A stretch of 64,000 nt of DNA, taken from assembly GCF_030409505.1 (NCBI RefSeq), contig NZ_JAUFPZ010000002.1, positions 1,557,501-1,621,500 of the forward strand, in the 5' to 3' direction. The notes under the pieces were generated by a model. That model made no database searches, was not told the DNA's origin, and saw nothing but the letters and a program-made list of their open reading frames with translations. A program made the position numbers and the translations under genes. Numbering within the stretch: position 1 is the first letter of the stretch; every line of letters begins with the position of its first letter. This DNA is from Zunongwangia endophytica. GTDB taxonomy: Bacteria > Bacteroidota > Bacteroidia > Flavobacteriales > Flavobacteriaceae. Positions 56,142 through 64,000 of this stretch are shown here, piece by piece.

Positions 56142-57140
56142 ATGAGAGCATTACAAATTACCAAATACGGAGATATTAAAGAAAGTCTTGAAATTGCTGA
56201 AGTGGATAATCCAGAAATTTCAGGTTCTGAAATACTGATTGCTGTTAAAGCGGCGGCGGCCAATCCAATTGATTATAAAATAGTTCAGGGACACTTAAAG
56301 GATCTGCTTCAACTTGATCTACCTAGCGGAATCGGTTACGATGTAAGCGGAGAGGTTGTAAAAGTAGGTGATGAAGTTAAAGATTTCAAAATGGGCGATG
56401 AAGTTTTTGGCAGAGTTCCGCAAGAATACATGGGAACAGTAGCCGAATTCGTTGCTGTAGATAGCAAAGTGGTTGCTCATAGACCTGAAAATGTAACTTT
56501 TGAAAAAGCTGCTTCACTCCCTTTAACCGGACTTACCGCTATACAGGCTTTGGAAAAAGTAGATCTAAAAGAAGGTGACCGAGTTTTAATACACGCAGGT
56601 TCTGGCGGAGTGGGCAGTTTTGCCGTACAATATGCTAAATCTAAAGGTGCGATCGTCTATACCACAACCAGTAGCAAAAATATTGATTGGGTAAAAGCGC
56701 TGGGTGCAGATCGTGTAATCGATTATAAAAACGAGGATTATAAAGAGGTGGCTAATAACCTGGATATCGTTTTCGATACTTTGGGTGACGACTTTACTTT
56801 TGAAGCTTTCGATATTATCAAAGAAGGTGGCAAAGTTACTACGATAGTGGGACCACCAGATGCTGAATCTGCTAAGCAAATGGGAATAGAGAATTACGAA
56901 TTACCGGAAAAGCTGGCTAAACTAATCGAAGAGAAATCAGCTAAATATAAATATACCTGGATGCAACCAAACGCAGAACAGTTGAAAGAGATTAAAGAAA
57001 TGATTGAGGATCGCACGATTAGACCATCTATCGATCTTGTGTATTCTTTTCAAGATTCTATAAAAGCGTATGAATATTTAGCTACCGGAAGAGCGCAAGG
57101 AAAAGTAATCATTAGCCTTGCTGAAACTTTCGAAAATTAG
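56142..57140 (+). CDS. NADP-dependent oxidoreductase, MDR/quinone oxidoreductase type
   Basis: A 332-residue zinc-independent medium-chain reductase. The GroES-like N-terminal domain (about 1-125) contains AAAANPIDYKIVQGH and GYDVSGEVVKVG; the nucleotide-binding domain has AGSGGVGSFAVQYAK (about 150-164). The zinc-ligand cysteines are absent. It is monocistronic with its own terminator. Substrate probably a quinone or an enone. Confidence 0.88.
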   Translation: MRALQITKYGDIKESLEIAEVDNPEISGSEILIAVKAAAANPIDYKIVQGHLKDLLQLDLPSGIGYDVSGEVVKVGDEVKDFKMGDEVFGRVPQEYMGTVAEFVAVDSKVVAHRPENVTFEKAASLPLTGLTAIQALEKVDLKEGDRVLIHAGSGGVGSFAVQYAKSKGAIVYTTTSSKNIDWVKALGADRVIDYKNEDYKEVANNLDIVFDTLGDDFTFEAFDIIKEGGKVTTIVGPPDAESAKQMGIENYELPEKLAKLIEEKSAKYKYTWMQPNAEQLKEIKEMIEDRTIRPSIDLVYSFQDSIKAYEYLATGRAQGKVIISLAETFEN

Positions 57141-57234
57141 TAACGACTTTGATTATCCGTTCAGAAATTGAAAACAATTCATGAAGAAAATGAATTGATA
57201 GTAGTTTTTACAAATTCAACTAGAAAATAAAAAT

Positions 57235-57268
57235 AAAAAGAGCTGAATGAGATTTCAGCTCTTTTTAT
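57235..57268 (+). terminator. Terminator after oxidoreductase
   Basis: AAAAAGAGCTGAA, short loop, TTCAGCTCTTTTT, then ATTTTTT. Confidence 0.85.
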
Positions 57269-57569
57269 TTTTTAACAATTACTCTTTTATGCTTTAAACG
57301 AATCCTTCTAATATTGAAATGTGATCATATTTCAATATTGCATATTCTTAATAACGAGTAACAATTCTTAACAGAAAAATATATAGAACTCGGATCCTCT
57401 AAGTTGAATTATTTTAAAAACAGCAGATTAATCGCTTAAAATGCTTATCAATTTGAAGCCTTTTTCAACAAGAGCCAGAAAAAGAGAACCTTATCACCTA
57501 TTTTATCGCAGGAATGATTGCTGTACATTATTACTTCAGACAGTAAAATTCATTAAATCTAAGACATAA
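57269..57569. other. Intergenic region
   Basis: About 300 bases between convergent genes; no gene seen. TTGAAATRTG repeats once in opposite sense at 57315-57345 (a short palindromic ATTGAAATGTGATCATATTTCAAT). Confidence 0.4.
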
Positions 57570-57604
57570 AAATAGGGATAATTTGTTTCAAATTATCCCT
57601 ATTT
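57570..57604 (-). terminator. Terminator after proline dehydrogenase
   Basis: AAATAGGGATAATTT (57570-57584) and AAATTATCCCTATTT (57590-57604), a perfect 15-base stem, followed on the minus strand by TTATGTC after a T-run. Confidence 0.8.
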
Positions 57605-57621
57605 ACTCTATCACTTATTAT

Positions 57622-58821
57622 CTAGCTAGAAGCCTGTGCTAACTTTTCAGTCTGACTTCTTCTCTGCTTTTCTCTACTTAAAAGATTAAGTTCTCTACTC
57701 GTTTGTCCTTTTACAGAACTATTTTCTTCAGCTCTTCTTAGTAGGTAAGGAACAACATCTTTTACCGGTCCAAATGGTACAAGCTTAGCTGTATTGTAAT
57801 TTCTGCTAGCCAAATTATAACTAATTTGATCACTCATTCCATAAAGCTGACTAAACCAAACTCTTTGATCGTCTTTAGCAACACCTTTGTCTTCCATGAT
57901 CTGAAGTGCCAAATAGTTACTAATTTCATTATGAGTTCCTATAAAAACTGAGATATCTTCTAAGTTATCAAGACAGTATCCCATTACACTATTAAAGTTT
58001 ACATCTGTAGCTTCCTTAGATTCACAAATTGGAGATACTTTTCCTCTTTTTCGAGCACGTTTATTTTCCTTTTCCATATAAGCTCCTCGAACGATCTTAG
58101 CTCCAATTTTAAAGCCATCCTTTTTAGCTTTTTCATGAAGTTCTTTTAAATAGTCCAAGCGATCCCAACGGTAGCATTGTAATGTATTAAAGATTAGAGC
58201 TTCTTCCTGATTATATTTCGCCATCATCTCTTCCATCAAAACATCAGCTGCATCCTGCATCCATGACTCTTCAGCATCAGCATAAAGTCTAACATTAAGT
58301 TCATTAGCCTTTTCACATAAACCTTCTACTCGCTCTTTAACTCTATCCCATTCCTCTTTTTCTTTCTCATTCAGACTCACGTGAGAACTTACCTTGTGCC
58401 AGACTTTAAAACGTCCCAGAGCAGTCGGTTTAAATATCGCGAATGGAATTTCACTCTCTTCTTTGGCAAACTCAATAAGTTCAAGCTTTTTGTGATAAGC
58501 AGAATCAAATTCTTTCTCAGATTTCTTACCTTCAACAGAATAATCCAAAATACTAGATAGATTCACCTCTTCCATTTCACGGATAATTGGTTTACAATCA
58601 TCAATACTTACTCCACCACAAAACTGATCGAAAATTGTATTCTTAATCAAAGGTTTGATTGGTAGTTTTGCTTTCAGTGAAAATTTGGTAAGTGCAATTC
58701 CTGGTTTCATAAGCGCCGGAGTTCCCATCGCGTTAAAAAGTAAAATTGCTCTATTTAGCTCCATATCCGACTTTAATCGAAATGCTGTCTCTGTATCGTT
58801 AAAAATCTTCTCTTTTATCAT
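57622..58821 (-). CDS. Proline dehydrogenase
   Basis: A 399-residue FAD enzyme, oxidising proline to pyrroline-5-carboxylate. Signatures in order: FDQFCGGVSIDDC near 65, LGRFKVWHKVSSH, LYADAEESWMQDAAD, AKIVRGAYMEKENKRAR and IGTHNEISN. It is the monofunctional form, without the PutA C-terminal dehydrogenase. A single-gene unit. Confidence 0.92.
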   Translation of the reverse strand: MIKEKIFNDTETAFRLKSDMELNRAILLFNAMGTPALMKPGIALTKFSLKAKLPIKPLIKNTIFDQFCGGVSIDDCKPIIREMEEVNLSSILDYSVEGKKSEKEFDSAYHKKLELIEFAKEESEIPFAIFKPTALGRFKVWHKVSSHVSLNEKEKEEWDRVKERVEGLCEKANELNVRLYADAEESWMQDAADVLMEEMMAKYNQEEALIFNTLQCYRWDRLDYLKELHEKAKKDGFKIGAKIVRGAYMEKENKRARKRGKVSPICESKEATDVNFNSVMGYCLDNLEDISVFIGTHNEISNYLALQIMEDKGVAKDDQRVWFSQLYGMSDQISYNLASRNYNTAKLVPFGPVKDVVPYLLRRAEENSSVKGQTSRELNLLSREKQRRSQTEKLAQASS

Positions 58822-59223
58822 AACATAAAAATACTACAGGAATGATCAAATAGAAGCAAGATTAATAAACCTTAACGTACGCATCTAAAAATTTAAGTAA
58901 TACTAACCAAAAAATGATGTTTTGTGGTATAATAATTTAACATCTAAAAGATTTAATTAGAGAAATATTAAGGTATATATTTCTGAAATTTTCATTCACT
59001 TTTAAAAATGACTATAACCATGTAGTAAAATTCATTTTCGTTAAAAAAACACATTATTTAAAAACTCGATTCCTTAACTATATTAAGAAGTCGAAAAAGC
59101 ATTCCTTCAGAATATTAATTTACACCACATAACAGCAAATACAATGATTCTTATCGGATCACGTTTGTATATTACGTAAGGTTTCGTTGCTAACAATCTT
59201 TGTTTAATGAATAAAAAATTAGA
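58822..59223. other. Intergenic region
   Basis: 402 AT-rich bases upstream of both divergent genes. AATCTTTG at 59197-59204 is one mismatch from the -7 consensus for the gene at 59224. No gene seen. Confidence 0.4.
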
Positions 59224-60336
59224 ATGAAAATAGTTGCAATATTAGTGTGCTTGTTGCTTGGTTTACAGAGTTTAGCTCAAGAATCTTATAAACCGGTAAG
59301 CGAAATTCCTGATTTGGAAATAGACACTATGACGGTGAGTTTCGCTAAACAATACAATTTTGAGAATGAAGTAAGTGGAAGAAATGTAAATGTTTTACAT
59401 GCGCTTGAAAATACAGGGTTTCAATTTTATAATACGTTAAGTTTTAAGAACGACAATGAAGGAATTATAGCTGGCGGAACTCGATTACGTCTCAGAAGTA
59501 CTGAGGATGGAGGGAAACACTGGAATTCTTTTTCCTTTTCACGTTTTGCAAATGCTTTTTATAGCACCACCATTCATAACAATCAATATTTTGTAGTTGG
59601 GGCTTCTCGCTATATTTTAAAGAACGATAATTTAGATGAAGAATGGAAAGCTTTTGATGTATCAAGTTTGGCTGAAAATAAATACGCTTTGCGTTATCCT
59701 AAATTTTATAAAATCAAATTTTCCACTTCGGGCTTAGGTTTTATAATCGGGGAAAATGACGGAAAACCAATTATACTTAAAACAATAAATAATGGTGAAA
59801 ACTGGCAACAAGTTTCAATTAACGGTTTAGAAGCAGATAAGAATTTAAGTGATCTATTTATTTTCTCGGATAATACAATTATGATTGTCACTTCTGAAGG
59901 AAATGTATACCAAAGTACAAACGAAGCTAAAGACTGGAATCTGCTATATAAAGGCGAAGAAGGAGCGTCTCTCAATTCCATCGCCTTTAAAAATAAAAAC
60001 GAAGGTTATATTTCCGGTTTGCAAGGCTTATTGCTGAAGACAAAAGATGGTGGTAAAACCTGGAACCGAATAAATACAGAAGTATTAAAAAGTCGCCCAA
60101 ATATCTCGAATTTGGAATACACTAAAAATGAAACATTATTGCTTACTACTGCTGCAAGTTTTTCGAATCAACAAGACAGCGCTCCAATTTTCTCTATTGA
60201 TAAAGAAGGAAAGATTACGCCCTTTATGACATCAAAAAAACAAACCTTCGCCGGCGATGCTTATGGTCTTTTTCTATTAAAAGACAATGTGTTTCTATTA
60301 GATCGCGATAAATTATACAAAACCGATCTCAAATAA
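59224..60336 (+). CDS. Exported YCF48/BNR-repeat beta-propeller protein
   Basis: A 370-residue protein with a signal peptide (residues 1-19, ending SLAQ) and a propeller made of repeats with the pattern TEDGGKHWNSF, NNGENWQQV, NEAKDWNLL and KDGGKTWNRI, as in photosystem II stability-factor-like/BNR proteins. Periplasmic or surface location. Function unknown; it is followed by a membrane protein and a WG-repeat lipoprotein on the same strand. Confidence 0.8.
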   Translation: MKIVAILVCLLLGLQSLAQESYKPVSEIPDLEIDTMTVSFAKQYNFENEVSGRNVNVLHALENTGFQFYNTLSFKNDNEGIIAGGTRLRLRSTEDGGKHWNSFSFSRFANAFYSTTIHNNQYFVVGASRYILKNDNLDEEWKAFDVSSLAENKYALRYPKFYKIKFSTSGLGFIIGENDGKPIILKTINNGENWQQVSINGLEADKNLSDLFIFSDNTIMIVTSEGNVYQSTNEAKDWNLLYKGEEGASLNSIAFKNKNEGYISGLQGLLLKTKDGGKTWNRINTEVLKSRPNISNLEYTKNETLLLTTAASFSNQQDSAPIFSIDKEGKITPFMTSKKQTFAGDAYGLFLLKDNVFLLDRDKLYKTDLK

Positions 60337-60395
60337 TTTATAAAAATCAATCATCGTCATAGATTTTAAGTAATTTTTAAAATAAATGCTGCATT

Positions 60396-61199
60396 ATGGA
60401 ATTTAAAAATCACTTAACACGACCATTTTTTTTACCAGCAGTATTTCTATTATTGTTAAATGATTTTGTGCTGAAAAGCCACTATCACAACGCTTTTACT
60501 GGAAAATTGTCAGATATAGTCGGCCTGTTTGCCTTTTCTTATTTTCTCAGTATTTTTGTTAGTCGAAAATTCAGCATTTGCATTATTTATTGGGCTACTG
60601 CATTATTTTTTACATTTTGGAAATCGAATTATTCCGAAGAATTTATTCAATTTATTAATCAAGGCTCATTACAATTTGGGCGTGTGGTAGATTACACAGA
60701 CTTATGGGCATTATTTATTTTACCATTATCTTATTGGTATCGAACTCAAAAAAATCAGGACATTAAAAAAATAAATAATGGTTTCAAATATGCTAGTTTA
60801 ATAGTATCCTGCTTTGCTTTTTTGGCTACCTCTACACTTCCTACCACAATAAATCTAAAATTACAGTCCAGTAAAAGTTATCGTAGTAATTTCCCAAAAG
60901 AAACAATTATTAGAAAATTACAACTAACTAAACAAAATGATAGTCTTTACACTACGTTTTTAGATGCTGAAAGAAATAACAGTAGTATTTATTTGAAGGT
61001 AATAGTAAAAGATAGCAAACATCACCAAACACAAATTCGATTAGATAGTATTCTATCGTTTACTCATCGTGATCATTCTATACTATCAATTTTAAATTCT
61101 TCTGAAAAACAAATCAACGATATGAAAAGTTGGACACTTAAAGATTATGAAAAACTCTTTGAACAACAAAAAATCACTTTGCTTAAGTCTCAAAATTAG
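60396..61199 (+). CDS. Multi-pass membrane protein, unknown
   Basis: A 267-residue protein with about five hydrophobic segments in the first 160 residues (PFFLPAVFLLLLND, VGLFAFSYFLSIF, IIYWATALFFTF, DLWALFILPLSYW, ASLIVSCFAFLA) and a C-terminal soluble part of 110 residues. The start KNHLTRPFFLP with HNAFTGKLSDIVG recurs, to my memory, beside YCF48-like genes in Flavobacteria. Function unknown. Confidence 0.7.
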   Translation: MEFKNHLTRPFFLPAVFLLLLNDFVLKSHYHNAFTGKLSDIVGLFAFSYFLSIFVSRKFSICIIYWATALFFTFWKSNYSEEFIQFINQGSLQFGRVVDYTDLWALFILPLSYWYRTQKNQDIKKINNGFKYASLIVSCFAFLATSTLPTTINLKLQSSKSYRSNFPKETIIRKLQLTKQNDSLYTTFLDAERNNSSIYLKVIVKDSKHHQTQIRLDSILSFTHRDHSILSILNSSEKQINDMKSWTLKDYEKLFEQQKITLLKSQN

Positions 61200-61295
61200 T
61201 AAGTATCAGTTTTTTTTAAATGAACTTAAATTTTCTAAATATGCAAGTAAAAAGAGGCAAAAAAAATCCCTGAGCTAATGATAAGAAATAGAGCA

Positions 61296-63677
61296 ATGAA
61301 AATACCTTCCACTTATATTTACAGTATTTTATTACTAAACAGCCTATGGTTTATAAATGCCTGTGATACTGCGAAAAGCTTATCTAACAATTCTACAGAA
61401 GATTCTAAGACTGTGATCGATACTGTTGAGTTCGACAAGAGTTCACGATTTTCTTACGGTATCGCACGGGTTGAAAAAGACAGCAACAGTTATTTTATAA
61501 AAACAAATGGTCAACGCTCTTTTAAAAATTTGCTGCGGGAATTTCATCCTTTAGACAGTGTTGTTGCTGCTAATAACGGGATGGTGCGTTCTTATTCAAA
61601 TGAAGAAAAAATAATGCGCATTGTTGAGACTGAAAGCGGAAAGGTTGGAATGCTGAACGAGAAAGGAGAATGGATAATTAATCCAAAATATGAAAAAATA
61701 GCCTTTGTTTTTAATCGCTATTTAAAGATTGAAGCCGATGGCAAAACCACTTATGCCGATTCTTGGGGAAATTTTTTGGTTCCGCTCAAATTTGAAGATA
61801 TTCAGTTCCTAAATGATGAGCTTTTTGATGTAAGAAAGGACGGTAAATGGGGCGTTTATAATTCAGAAACAGATAACATAATTATTCCTTTTGAATACGA
61901 TAAATTTGATTATTGCAGCGGTTGTGGGCAAAAATCAGATTATTTATATGCAAAAAAAGACGGTAAATGGGGCGTAATTGATTTTAAAAGTGAAGTTTTA
62001 GTGCCTTTTAAATATCAGCATCAGCATGTAAATATGCGAAGTGACGAGTGGGTCGCTGCTTTTCGAAAATCGGGAAAAAATGTGGTAATTAATATTCCGC
62101 AGAAAAAAGAATTTTCAGCTCCGCAATACGAAAACCTTCTTATTGAAAATGGGCATTTAATCGCTTCAAAAAATAGTGGTGAAACATCCAATTTTGGATT
62201 AATTAACCGTAACGGGAAAGAAATTGTTCCGTTTCAATATTCTCATATTTCAAATCCTTATTCCAGCTTCAAAACGGGTGCTTATTTTTCCGTAGAAAAA
62301 GATGGGAAATTTGGCATTATCGATACGCTTGGCAATGTAATTATCCCGCCTACTTATAAAAATCGCTTGTTGGTTCGCGACGATTATTTTATCAGCAGAA
62401 AACAGAAAAAAATGGGACTGATTAACAAGGAAAATAAGCAATTGCTACCCAGTAAATTTGATTGGCTTAATTTAAATGAAATTAGAACCAATGCTGAAGA
62501 ATTGACGCCTATTTTTAAAATGAAAAGTGATGGAAAATATGGTTATTATTTTCCAATAAACAATAAACTTGTTAAACCAGAATACGACAGAATCGAATTT
62601 TTTAACGATCGACAGCGTAATCCTTCTGGTGCGAAACCAATAGGATTAATGAGTCTAGAAAAAGACGGAAAGGAAAAACTTTACAATATTAATTCTGATA
62701 AACTGATTCCGGGAGATTATGCAGCGTTTGAATTTAAGCCGCATCATAAAGTAATTTTAATGAAAGAAAATTACGGCGATCAGGGACTTTACGATTTAAA
62801 AAAAGAACGCTATATAATTCCGATAAAATACAAGTATATCAAGGTATTTAACGATCAAAATAAGCTTATTAAAGTTGAAAAAGATATTGGAAATTCTAAA
62901 ACCCAAGCAGGTCTTTTTGCTGATAACGGAAAAGAAATTTTACCGGTAACTTATACTGATATTAAGCAAATTGACAGCACTTATTTTCTATTGCAAAAAG
63001 ATAGTTTATACCAGCTATTTAATGCAAAAAATCATACTAAAGAAAACCTTCCGTTTACTAAAGTTACGCACAGCTTCAATAGCTCTTTACTAATTGCACA
63101 ACAAGAAGATAAAGTATATTTCTACAATTATAAAACTCAAAAGCTTTTACTGAAAAACGTTTATTCTTCGATACAGCAGTTAAAAAACGGTACTTATTTA
63201 GTCACAAAAAAACAGGGTGAATTTTTAAAATTTGGCTACGTTAATGCTGAAGGAGAAGTGATTGTTCCCCTGGTGTATGATATGCTAAAAGCAGATTACT
63301 TACTGAATTTTCAAGATGAAAACTACCTGCCTCTATTCAAAAAAGATGAATCCAGCGAAAAATTGCTTGAGGGTTTTGCCGATTTGGATGGTAAAATCTT
63401 AGTACCTGCAAAATTTCAGAAAGTTTGGAAAGAAGAAAGCGGAAACGGATTTTTAACGATGAACAATAATCGTTTCGGAATTATTACAGCGGAAGGAAAA
63501 GAGATTCTAGATTCAAAAATCGATGTTTATTTAAATAGCCCCATGAGTCCTTATAGAGATACTTCAAACTTCAGTTTTCCGGTTGCATTTAAAGAGGATG
63601 GAATATGGCAATTTATGAATGAAGACGGAAAAATATTACCCATACGTAGCAAAGAAATAATCAGTTCTCAGCAATAA
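61296..63677 (+). CDS. WG-repeat lipoprotein
   Basis: About 793 residues. The frame opens at ATG 61278, but ATG 61296 gives a compact signal peptide ending in INAC, a lipobox-like cysteine about residue 23. The rest consists of WG (KWG) repeats, e.g. KDGKWGVYNSETD, KDGKWGVIDFKSE and KDGKFGIIDTLGN, each followed by a P-x-x-Y or V-P-x-K-Y strand turn. Such proteins are anchored outside the cytoplasmic membrane and probably bind partners. Function unknown. Confidence 0.8.
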   Translation: MKIPSTYIYSILLLNSLWFINACDTAKSLSNNSTEDSKTVIDTVEFDKSSRFSYGIARVEKDSNSYFIKTNGQRSFKNLLREFHPLDSVVAANNGMVRSYSNEEKIMRIVETESGKVGMLNEKGEWIINPKYEKIAFVFNRYLKIEADGKTTYADSWGNFLVPLKFEDIQFLNDELFDVRKDGKWGVYNSETDNIIIPFEYDKFDYCSGCGQKSDYLYAKKDGKWGVIDFKSEVLVPFKYQHQHVNMRSDEWVAAFRKSGKNVVINIPQKKEFSAPQYENLLIENGHLIASKNSGETSNFGLINRNGKEIVPFQYSHISNPYSSFKTGAYFSVEKDGKFGIIDTLGNVIIPPTYKNRLLVRDDYFISRKQKKMGLINKENKQLLPSKFDWLNLNEIRTNAEELTPIFKMKSDGKYGYYFPINNKLVKPEYDRIEFFNDRQRNPSGAKPIGLMSLEKDGKEKLYNINSDKLIPGDYAAFEFKPHHKVILMKENYGDQGLYDLKKERYIIPIKYKYIKVFNDQNKLIKVEKDIGNSKTQAGLFADNGKEILPVTYTDIKQIDSTYFLLQKDSLYQLFNAKNHTKENLPFTKVTHSFNSSLLIAQQEDKVYFYNYKTQKLLLKNVYSSIQQLKNGTYLVTKKQGEFLKFGYVNAEGEVIVPLVYDMLKADYLLNFQDENYLPLFKKDESSEKLLEGFADLDGKILVPAKFQKVWKEESGNGFLTMNNNRFGIITAEGKEILDSKIDVYLNSPMSPYRDTSNFSFPVAFKEDGIWQFMNEDGKILPIRSKEIISSQQ

Positions 63678-63736
63678 AAAAGAGATTATAAATCGAAGTG
63701 CTGAATTACAACAGCAGCTACAAAAAGAAATTTAAT

Positions 63737-64000
63737 ATGAATATTAATAAAGTGATAGTATTTTTTATGTTTTTTTGCTCAACAATAGTTGTTGCGCAGC
63801 ATAAAGATTTTGTTGGGACTTATTTCTATACTGAAATGGAATATGCTGAACAATTACATATTCTAGAATCGAACCGATTTTCTTGGCAGCAGGTTTACGG
63901 TGCAGTCAATAAAGATCTTCGCGGAAAATGGAATAGAAAGGGAGACACTTTGCATTTAGTGTTGGATGCTGTCCCAGGTAATGAACGCTCAGCAGAGTTC
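63737..64000 (+). CDS. Exported protein, 3' end outside window
   Basis: 88 codons are visible: a signal peptide (MNINKVIVFFMFFCSTIVVA) ending AQ, then QHKDFVGTYFYTEMEYAEQL and a second strand (FSWQQVYGAVNKDLRGKWNR). The layout suggests a small secreted beta-barrel-like domain, but too little is present. It follows the WG-repeat gene by 59 bases. Confidence 0.65.
   Translation, partial: MNINKVIVFFMFFCSTIVVAQHKDFVGTYFYTEMEYAEQLHILESNRFSWQQVYGAVNKDLRGKWNRKGDTLHLVLDAVPGNERSAEF

Overview
The window looks like chromosomal DNA of a Bacteroidota bacterium of the family Flavobacteriaceae (a marine Gramella/Zunongwangia-type organism is my best guess). The grounds are a 16S rRNA gene of Bacteroidota type, gliding-motility genes gldF and gldG, a DUF4294 protein, low GC, and promoters of the Bacteroidota pattern (TTTG near -33, TAnnTTTG near -7). 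No database search was possible.

Layout. 1-18.6 kb is housekeeping chromosome: the 5' two thirds of a 16S gene with three tandem promoters, an M42 peptidase, topoisomerase IB, a CBS/nucleotidyltransferase-like protein with an exonuclease, acs, purC, phoH, a SAM hydrolase-like gene, gldF (frameshifted), gldG, dnaN and mnmE.

18.6-48.6 kb is a genomic island of about 30 kb inserted at the 3' end of mnmE. The last five codons and stop of mnmE (Phe-Cys-Ile-Gly-Lys-stop) are repeated at 48549-48566 with synonymous changes, which marks attL and attR; this is the site class used by SGI1-type islands (trmE/thdF). The left arm carries a Zn-finger/HTH protein, a tyrosine integrase, a second HTH protein and an SF3-type primase/helicase. 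Then come a small metabolic cargo (Crp-like regulator, alpha/beta hydrolase, NmrA-like protein), decayed conjugation-gene debris, and a defence block: McrBC, a complete type I R-M system (hsdMSR), an IF2N-AAA ATPase with a PLD/MIT_C-like partner, a WYL regulator, a UDG-like protein, an EcsC-like protein facing a HEPN/DUF4145 membrane protein, and finally three tandem paralogous small genes followed by a PD-(D/E)XK nuclease and controlled by a divergent WYL regulator. This last group is my best candidate for an undescribed system.

48.6-54.5 kb is a second accessory stretch: an alpha/beta hydrolase with a LuxR-type regulator, then an unknown protein with a putative papain-like cysteine peptidase, then a membrane protein. 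Two long imperfect inverted repeats that resemble each other end these units, suggesting cassette-like gene exchange.

54.5-64 kb returns to chromosome: rlmF, an NADP-dependent oxidoreductase, proline dehydrogenase, and a group of exported or membrane proteins (YCF48-like propeller, membrane protein, WG-repeat lipoprotein, and a gene cut by the window end).
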